A DNA stretch of 64,000 bases, taken from positions 620,001-684,000 of the forward strand of contig CADCXC010000046.1 of the NCBI GenBank assembly GCA_902806595.1. The letters are read 5' to 3'. The notes under the pieces were generated by a model. The model was not told where the DNA came from, did not search any database, and saw nothing but the letters and a program-made list of their open reading frames with translations. How positions within the stretch are numbered: the stretch's first letter is position 1; the number at the start of each line of letters is the position of its first letter. A program made the position numbers and the translations under genes. Below, piece after piece: positions 56,200-64,000 of the stretch. The stretch comes from Pyrenopolyporus hunteri (lineage: Eukaryota; Ascomycota; Sordariomycetes; Xylariales; Hypoxylaceae).

Positions 56200-58064
56200 T
56201 TTTTTCCCACCCGGTCGAGATAAATTGTTCTAAAATCTTTTTTATCTCCCGGTTTTATTATTGTTGCTGTTGTCCTCTTCTGGCTGGGGTAGTTGGCAGT
56301 TGATGGCGATGGTTTGCTAAGAAATTGGCGGCTCCGTCGCGCTGCACGGCCTGTCCGTCGCGATTGAAGGGGACTTGGGATTTCGTCGTTGCTTGTTGGT
56401 GCGACCGCGACCCTCTCTCTAGAGCCTCTGGGCTTGGAGACCCCCAGGCACGCAAGACCGTAGGACGCTGGAAACCGTCGCTGCTAGCCTTGACTTACAG
56501 CAGGCACCTAGGGAGGTACCTCTAGCGGGCGGACCACAAAAAAATTGCAAGGGCGGTCGTAATGGGGAGGACGCACCGAACCCCATCCAGCAAAGAGGGA
56601 AAGATGTAAGGAAAATAATAAAAAAAGAAGGGGATAAAAAAAAAGGGAACGAAAGGCGAGGTACTCATTCACCCAAGTCCACCAACTAAGGAAAACCGAG
56701 CGATGATCTTCAACTGCCCGCCGTATAATGATCTTGTTGCCAGATGCATGCAAATTTTAAAAATCGAATATTCCCCTGGGAAAATAAAAAGTTTTTTTTT
56801 TCTTTCCTTCTCTACTACCTAGATGGGAGGGAGGGAGAAGGCTGCGAGTACACTCAGCAATGAAATGAATCCGTCCGTCTGTCTTAACTTTCAAATGTTT
56901 CCTGCAAATGATGCAGCACTAGTCCAATACTGGATTAGCATAAAATACGCACGAGCCATGATTCATTCTCTGCACGTGATTATACGAGTTGCTCAGGTGC
57001 TCGGTCATGTTCTTCTGTCCCTCCTGGGTGGGGACGTAGGTACTTGTACCGTGGTATTAGTTGCGCTACATAAACCCAAGTAGCGACCATTGAAGCGACC
57101 GCTGAAGCAACCATCGAATAAATAAGACGTACAAATTTAGAGCTGGCTTACACCAACTTGATGACCATAGGCAACCTCGACGCTGCAGTTATGCAGTCAT
57201 ACAAATACACATCACTTATTTTGTTGCTGAGCCACTCCAACGAGGCAAAATTATTAGAACAGCTATCTTCATGTATGTAGAATCCTGCAGTCATGAGGCA
57301 TTCCAAGTCACCACCAACCACATCGCTAAGTCGCCAAGGCGCTTTGAGTTTCGCTTGGACCCGAGTGCCATAAAGTCTCCCCCGAGTGTTGGCTTGTCCT
57401 AATCTTGCGACGTCTCTGCAATACTATATATATATATATATATATTTTTTTTTTCCTTTTTTTTTAGCCAGGCACTGCATAGACCTATTGTTACAGGTGC
57501 CATGCTAAGAGTATGCAAAGGGAGACATCGCGTAGGCAATCTCTTGAACACACTCTATGGAGAGAGTACAGCGTGCGAAAAGAAAACAATCACGAAGTTA
57601 CCATATTAGGATTTGAGCGTATGTTTGACTAGGTACTGAAAGAGGCCTCAGCCCAATTAGACAGTCCGTGAGCAGACCCAGAGGAAGCTGTGTATATCTC
57701 CGTCGCTAATAGCAAACGAACAGAATGTACATAGGTTGGTAAGTACTTCATATCATAAAATAAACCACCAGTAGCAATTCCTCAAGAGCTAGATCCAAGA
57801 TTACGGGATGCTAAACGAATACGTGTTGTAGGGCTGTACTTTACAACGGAGACTGGAAGTCTCATCATGCTCAATAAGCAGCAAGTTCCAAAGGGGATAG
57901 CCAAAGAAAACAAGAACCCCAGGTCAGGACCAACTCGAAAATGCACTCAAACCGGCTGCTGTCTCCAAATTATGATTTAACCAGTCCAATTTCCGTGCGG
58001 CGTCTCACCGTTAGCTTCACAATATCATTTACAGGTCCGCCTTCAGGGCGTCGCTAATCGTCAC
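56200..58064. other. Intergenic, 1.9 kb
   Basis: 5' flank of the nuclear protein and 3' UTR of the protease. It has a (TA)n microsatellite followed by poly-T at 57424-57465 and a small imperfect repeat (GACCATTGAAGC family) near 57085-57117. No supported ORF. Confidence 0.55.
57424..57465. repeat. (TA)n microsatellite and T tract
   Basis: About ten TA units followed by two T runs. Confidence 0.9.
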
Positions 58065-59375
58065 CTATTTGGCCTCAGCCAGGCCGACGGTGCCCTTTCC
58101 GAGGTCGTAGATCGAGTACCATCTTCGGAGGAACGCATCGCCGAGAATGGCAAGAGGACCAACCGGCGCGGGGAAGTCCATGCCCATGAAGGTAGAGATG
58201 CAGCTGCCTTGAACCTCGAGAATGTAGTCATAGGGTCCGATAGCGAAGTCGTAGCCGCTCAATTTAAACGAGATGTCGGGAAGCGAGTCACGGACAGAGC
58301 AGTCCACCGTGTATTGCCCATTGAAGCTCTTCTTAGCACCGATCTCCTTATTGAGTAGCTCAGCAAGGTCAGTGGGAAGAGCGATCAGAGAAGTGCCAGT
58401 GTCAAGGATAACACCGGTGTTGTCGAGCTCGGCAGTCTCTTCGCCAAAAGAAATGGAGTCGAAGTCGACCTCCCAGTAAGCCTTGCGGCGTAGCGGGATC
58501 TCCGTAATCTTGCCGGTATAGTGGTCTTTGTCGACACCGCCGAAGACGACTTCGGACTCGTCGTCCCCACTCTCTCCGCTGAGGTAGAAGGCGAAAACAG
58601 GATCATCAATCAACTTTTGGTTGACCATCTGATAGAACGGGGGCACGATACCGTTGACCGAAAGGCGGTCAAAGCCCAATCCGAGAATACCATCGAATCG
58701 GCCAAAGGCGAAGGCTAGACCGGGCTCGCTCGTAGCTTCGGCGAAATCTTGGTTCTTAATTTTGAGGTCGCCGATAGTCACAACATCTTGAGAGACGAAA
58801 CCACTCAAGCTGCCCGATCCATAACGAATCTCGAACTCGGTCCCGTTCTTCTTGTACGTCGAAGAAGCCGACGAGTCATACTTCGAGTGGAGATAGCAGG
58901 CTATGCTACCACAAGAAGAGGAAGGGACCCAGAGATTCGAGCTACCGGTGTCGAGAATGACCTTGAAGTCCTGGGGAGGCGTGCCGATGCTGATCTCAGA
59001 GAAGTCTAGCAGATATGAATTAGCAAATGGAGCCAAAGAGTTGTATTACGCAATCATGATAGACGTACATTGAGCGTTCATGAAGTTGGAGATGGGAACA
59101 GGATGGTCCTTGTCCACATGGACGGACGTATCTTGGAATGCGGCCTGGCTCTGTGTCTCGGGTCGCGCGCCCATGTACTTCTGGCCGAGTCCTCGCATTT
59201 GGGTCTCGATCGGGATGCTCTCCTATTTAGATCTATCAATACCATATCGCAAAAGTCGAGGAATACCAAGACTAACCAGCTGCTCAGCTAGAGGGATCTT
59301 CTTGAGCTTCATCTTGTGTACTCCGGCCTGGGCGGAGCCAAGCAGCATAGCTGCGGTAAGGAGAGCTCCCTTCAT
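58065..59375 (-). CDS. pep4: Vacuolar aspartyl protease, proteinase A type
   Basis: Three exons, 59375-59277, 59222-59069 and 59005-58065, giving 397 residues. Introns are 54 and 63 nt (GTTAGT...TAG and GTACGT...TAG). Residues 1-18 (MKGALLTAAMLLGSAQAG) are a signal peptide, followed by a propeptide with HKMKLKKIPLAEQL. The mature part starts near the conserved NFMNAQYFSEISIGTPPQ. Catalytic Asp103 is in LDTGSSNLW and Asp286 in LDTGTSLIALP; the flap Tyr is at 146 (RYGSGS). The C-terminus LGDAFLRRWYSIYDLGKGTVGLAEA is typical of the family. Fungal PEP4 is processed in the vacuole and activates other vacuolar hydrolases. All landmarks and length match; the secreted pepsin alternative is less likely given MNAQYFSEISIGTPPQDFKV. 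Confidence 0.95.
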
Positions 59376-61568
59376 GGTGGGCAACTCCGGTTGTACAAAC
59401 GAATTAAGAAATGATAGAACTCTTGATGAACCGACGGAGATAGAAATGATATGCTGAAGGGATCGAGACCTCTGATCCTGGGGGTGGGAAGGAGATGTTG
59501 ATGAAAGATGGTAAGTTTGGGATGGGATGGATGTAGATGGGAAGAAGAGGGAACGGCCGATGATGTTGCTAAGGGACTGGGAGATAACGGCCGAGCTCCC
59601 TTTTGGTCAATCAGGGCGAGTGTTTGGGGTGGCAGGCAGAAACGGGGCATGCAAGCAGGGTACTTACATGGAAGTACAGTAACTTTCTGGGGGTGGAGTG
59701 GAGACCCTGTCTCGTGCAAGAAGGGATACAGTCCAGACCGTACAGTACATAACTGTTGCGTTGGTTCCCCGTGACGAGCGTGACGAGTCCCCCTTTCCTA
59801 ACATGGTATTGGTTCGCCCAATGACGCAGGTGGACAAGGCATATGTGGGTCACAATTCTTCCTATTGTTCCGGGCAACCAAATTCTCGAGGCAGCAACCG
59901 TCGATGACACAAGCAGGTACGGAGGCAGCGTCAATTATGCAGGCTGTATTGGTCCAATGGAATTTTATGCTCTCCTATTAATCCGTTCCGGAGCTTTTGA
60001 TGCGGTACCTGAATTGTCGTGGCAATTCTGTACTGTACATGTTGGACTAGGGGATTCCACATACATCGTACGAAGCATGTGACCAGGAAAGAAACTTAGT
60101 ATGTACCTAGGTACCTAAACATAGATTCGTTCTATATAGGAGGAATTTATAATCATGTGAATATATTTCATCCTTTATTCTTTTACATCTAATTCTACTA
60201 TTATCATGTAGGTACCTGGATACTTGGATTGTTACTTCGAAACGTCGAACGGTTTTAGCAAATTACCGGTCCAGGCCAAGTCAAATCGATTTCATATCAA
60301 AATCAACCGTATATCGCCAAGCAGCGAATCACATTCACATCTATCATTTCACTACACAGATCTTAGGAACTATATAGGCCACCCACGGCAAGGCATTATG
60401 AGACTATGCTGTAGAATTAGACCCAATTGTCCGCAAGCAATCAATTAGCATACGTCGAAGAGTCCGGATGCTCCGGCCGATACTTAGGTGGGCTTAAGAC
60501 AGACGAATTCCAAGCCAGCACCGAATACATTGAAGAACCCGCCTCGACTACACTTCATTGAATGCCTAGCTCCTATACCGACCTAGCAGAAACCCAATTT
60601 CAAGGTACGACGCAAGGAACCTGATCGAGCCAATGAGATACGTCACTGGTGCTTACGTTAGACGCATAGATTTTACAGCCCTCATTCTCCAGATTCCGCC
60701 AGGTACGGAAAGGGAGGGAGTTCTTCAAGCCAAATGTATAGCTTACTACATTTAAGCATTTAAGCGCTCATCTAACATTTAAATAAGACGAGCCTATACG
60801 ATCTTATCGGGGATTACTCGATGCAAAGTGTTTCGGAAAAGGAGGTACTTAAATACTTTCCACGCCTCTCACCCATTACCTATGATAGATATAGTTTTAA
60901 CCTACCTGGGACTTCAGAAGCATTCGAGAAATAAGGCATTTAAGCACCTAAGATAATAAGATAATAAGATAATTATATAGGTACCTAGGTATGCACAGTA
61001 TATAGTAAAATATGAAGAGACCTCTAAGCTTATTTATCTTTATTCTGGGGCCGTAAGGGTATAGTACGGTACCTACGGCAAGTTTACCCATGATGGCCGT
61101 TCCTGGCTGCTGTTGTAGTACGATAGGTCCCGCCTTAGGTCCCTTGATGGATGAGACGAACGCGCCGATTCGCCGACTTCGGTATGGGTCCTCCAATGGA
61201 AGCACCACCATAGTAGACGTCGAGCTAATCTGCTCCGCTAGTTACTCCGAATACTAGCGTAAGCAGGAACGTAAGCTGGAGGTAGGAATCGCCTAACTGC
61301 CCACTATCAACCCCGCTGTTCGTTGGGAGAAGGTGCCGTCTAGACTGACATGGATGTACTTAATATCTAAGAACCCCACCAGCCCCAGCTACAGATGAGA
61401 GAAAAAAAAATATTATTCTCACTTTCGCCTTTTAACTTTCCTTCTTCCTTTTCCTTTAAAAATTCTCTCTTCGGTCCGCCGAAAAGTCTTGTTAGAGCAA
61501 GTCCCCTTTCACTTTCTTTTTCCAAATCAAAGTTGAATAACGACCTCCTCTTCCTCTATACCCATACA
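59376..61568. other. Divergent intergenic region, 2.2 kb
   Basis: Between pep4 (-) and SHMT (+). Palindromes of the TACCTAGGTA type lie at about 60104-60118 and 60978-60991, and a short AAGATAAT triplicate at about 60951-60974. No supported ORF. Pyrimidine-rich sequence (61425-61565) precedes the SHMT start, as in many highly expressed fungal promoters. Confidence 0.55.
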
Positions 61569-63232
61569 ATGGCGGAAAACCACAGCACCTACGCTCTCTC
61601 CCAAGAGCACAAGGACGTCAGTAATACCCCTCAATATGCTATGTCAATATCAGCGTCATTGGAATAATCCTGCTGACCAACCTCTAGTTACTCGAGAAGT
61701 CTCTTCTCGACTCCGACCCGGAAGTTGCGGAGATTATGGTGCGTTCCCCTCTCTAGGCCAATTCTAGGCCAATCCTAATCCATTTGACCTCGTAACTGAC
61801 TCGGTCGTCACTATAGAAAAAGGAAGTTCAACGACAACGAGAGTCTATCATTCTGATCGCCTCTGAAAATGTTACCTCCCGTGCTGTCTTCGATGCCCTA
61901 GGCTCTCCCATGTCCAACAAGTACTCGGAAGGCTACCCCGGTGCCCGATACTATGGTGGAAACCAGCATATAGATGAGATCGAGCTTCTATGCCAGAAGC
62001 GTGCTCTTCAGACCTTCCACCTTGACCCCGAGCAGTGGGGTGTCAATGTCCAATGCCTCAGCGGCAGCCCGGCCAACTTACAGGTTTACCAGGCTATTAT
62101 GCCTCCCGGAGGCCGACTAATGGGTCTAGACCTACCTCACGGTGGCCATCTGAGTCACGGATATCAGACTCCTTCTAGGAAGTAAGTTTTCGCTCAACCG
62201 TTGCGGATAGACGTCAACATAGCTAACTCGGTCGCTTACAGGATCTCGGCCGTTTCTACGTACTTCGAGACCATGCCTTACCGGGTGAACATCGAAACTG
62301 GTATCATTGACTACGACAGACTAGAGGAGAACGCTCAGCTGTTCCGTCCCAAGGTCCTCGTCGCCGGTACCTCCGCTTACTGCCGCGAGATTGACTACGC
62401 GCGCATGAGGAAGATTGCCGATTCCGTCGGAGCTTATCTTGTCGTTGACATGGCTCATATCTCTGGCCTGATTGCTGCCGAAGTCATCAAATCCCCTTTC
62501 CCCCACGCCGACATCGTCACCACTACCACACACAAGTCTCTCCGTGGACCCCGCGGCGCCATGATCTTCTTCCGAAAGGGTGTCCGCAGCACTGATCCTA
62601 AGACCGGCAAGCAGACACTATATGACCTTGAGTCGGCCATTAACTTCTCAGTCTTCCCTGGTCACCAGGGCGGCCCCCACAATCACACTATCACTGCCCT
62701 CACCGTTGCCCTGAAGCAGGCCCAGACCCCGGAATTCAAGGCGTATCAGCAGCAGGTAGTCTCCAATGCCAAGACGCTCGAGAACAAGTTCAAGGCTCTC
62801 GGCTACAAGTTGGTATCTGATGGTACCGACTCGCACATGGTTCTTCTTGACCTAAGGCCCCAGGCTGTAGATGGCGCGCGTATTGAAGCCGTCCTTGAGC
62901 AGATCAACATTGCCTGCAACAAGAACGCCACCCCAGGCGATAAATCCGCTCTTACGCCTTACGGAATCCGTGTTGGAACTCCGGCCATGACCTCGCGTGG
63001 CTTTGGGGAGCAAGACTTCGACCGTGTCGCAGGCTACATTGACGAGAGCATCAAGATAGCCAAAGAAATTCAGGCCAGTCTACCCAAGGAAGCTAATAAG
63101 CTCAAGGACTTCAGGGCTAAGGTCTCAGACGGCAACAACGCCAGAATCAACGAGCTCAGGAAGGAGATTTCTTCCTGGTCCCGGACTTTCCCCCTCCCTG
63201 TTGAGGGTTGGAGACTGGATGCAGGCATCTAG
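61569..63232 (+). CDS. Serine hydroxymethyltransferase, cytosolic type
   Basis: Four exons, 61569-61616, 61688-61738, 61817-62181 and 62242-63232, giving 484 residues. Introns are 71, 78 and 60 nt (GTCAGT, GTGCGT, GTAAGT donors). The product starts MAENHSTYALSQEHKD with no mitochondrial presequence, so it is the cytosolic isozyme. Motifs: SENVTSRAVFDALGSPMSNKYSEGYPGARYYGG in exon 3, LSGSPANLQVYQA, and the PLP-binding Lys253 in VTTTTHKSLRGPRG. The enzyme interconverts serine and glycine with tetrahydrofolate and supplies one-carbon units. The placement of early introns is conserved in filamentous ascomycetes. No oddity seen. Confidence 0.95.
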
Positions 63233-64000
63233 CCTATTACGCGTATGAATGAATGATGGTGAGTCGGGGAGTTATCTTTCAACATATAGAATTGAAAGGC
63301 GGGAGAGGGGCAACTCAACTTTTCTCTGGTTTGTGGAAACGGGACGGGTATTATTATGGGGGAAAAGGGATGACAAAAGCGGACAATTGCATGCATTCAT
63401 CAGGCGTTGCAAATATCATAAGAGCTCTGGAGTTCGGTACAGCTCTAGGAGTCTGGGTCATCGGCGGCACTGCTTCAACGCAGTAATAAGGAACTGATAT
63501 CCATTTCAATGTTTATGAGTAGATAATAAGTATGCCAGGATACCCGCATAGGGGCGGCTCCCAATGGAAGATGAGCTACAAGAAATTGTAGCTGCAACAT
63601 TCGGCAAGCATCGAGATCTATGAGTGGAACTGAGTTGTGACGGTGGGCGTGTGCGGCACGCCCCGACCCCCCATACCCATCTATCACGTCATCCTGTAGT
63701 CGCCAAAATGGAAATGGTCACTCTTGTCTATTATAAATCAGTGAAGCTCCTACATGAAAGGAAGTATATTATATTTTTCCAGCACTTCCAGTTACATCCA
63801 CACTCTTTTCCGTATTGGCAACCCGTATTTTCAAATTAGATGATTCTGGATGATTACCTAAATTAATATGTCTCATCCAGATGCTGACTTGTATCCTGTC
63901 GCGACGGGGCTCGCAAAGAAGACAGTTGATGTAGGTACAAGAAAAGTTTATAATGGTCCTAATAAAAATAGCAACGTGAGCAATGAAGCATACGGCGCTA
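63233..64000. other. SHMT 3' flank to the window edge
   Basis: Short ORFs on both strands (under 85 codons) without family resemblance; nothing supported. Confidence 0.55.

Noticed and set aside
56008..56233. Hydrophobic plus-strand ORFs opposite the nuclear protein gene
   Set aside because: Antisense shadow of the Asn-rich tract; the hydrophobic repeats come from reading AAT/AAC runs backwards.

Overview
This is a nuclear chromosome segment of a filamentous ascomycete, most likely a Sordariomycete. The evidence is short (about 46-154 nt) GT-AG introns with CTRAC-type branch sites, a fungal inventory (SKI3, GRC3, RPA34, GH67 alpha-glucuronidase, vacuolar aspartyl protease, DIM-2-type DNA methyltransferase), and a transposon block degraded to AT-rich DNA in the manner of repeat-induced point mutation (RIP). 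The genus cannot be told from the sequence alone.

Layout. 1-6739: the 3' part of SKI3 (+, cut by the left edge), then the RNA polymerase I subunit RPA34 (-, three exons). 7232-15980: a nested transposon nest. An outer DNA element has ~108 bp terminal inverted repeats that align without gaps. It is split by a Ty3/gypsy chromovirus whose LTRs lie at about 7489-7819 and 14360-14691. Reverse transcriptase, integrase and chromodomain are still readable through the mutations, and a 45-bp in-frame tandem array sits inside pol. 16202-21726: GRC3 polynucleotide kinase (+, four exons), then a secreted GH67 alpha-glucuronidase (-, two exons) with XlnR- and CreA-type sites upstream. 23911-24337: a small two-exon hypothetical gene. 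24338-32796: an 8.5-kb stretch with no gene I can support, scattered with a short TACCTAGGTA-type palindrome. 32797-35526: a D-2-hydroxyacid dehydrogenase and a 215-residue orphan. 36608-46355: a DIM-2-like cytosine methyltransferase (-), a large helical, probably mitochondrial protein (-), and an RMND1/MRX10 (DUF155) mitochondrial inner-membrane protein (+). 47403-48833: an SRR1-like gene whose exon junction cannot be closed with a standard intron. 50278-51613: a BNR/Asp-box sialidase-like protein. 52981-56199: a large Gln/Pro/His-rich nuclear protein. 58065-59375: vacuolar proteinase A (PEP4). 61569-63232: cytosolic serine hydroxymethyltransferase.

The genes are mostly independent housekeeping units, not a pathway cluster. 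GRC3 (rRNA processing) and RPA34 (rRNA transcription) both serve ribosome biogenesis. SKI3 serves cytoplasmic RNA decay. The most suggestive link is between the RIP-degraded nest and the DIM-2-type methyltransferase about 20 kb away, because DIM-2 is the enzyme known in Neurospora to methylate RIP products. I saw no new defence or biosynthetic system. The best leads are the nested element (new TIR family, in-pol tandem array, retention of CpG cytosines), the broken SRR1 locus and the dispersed palindrome.
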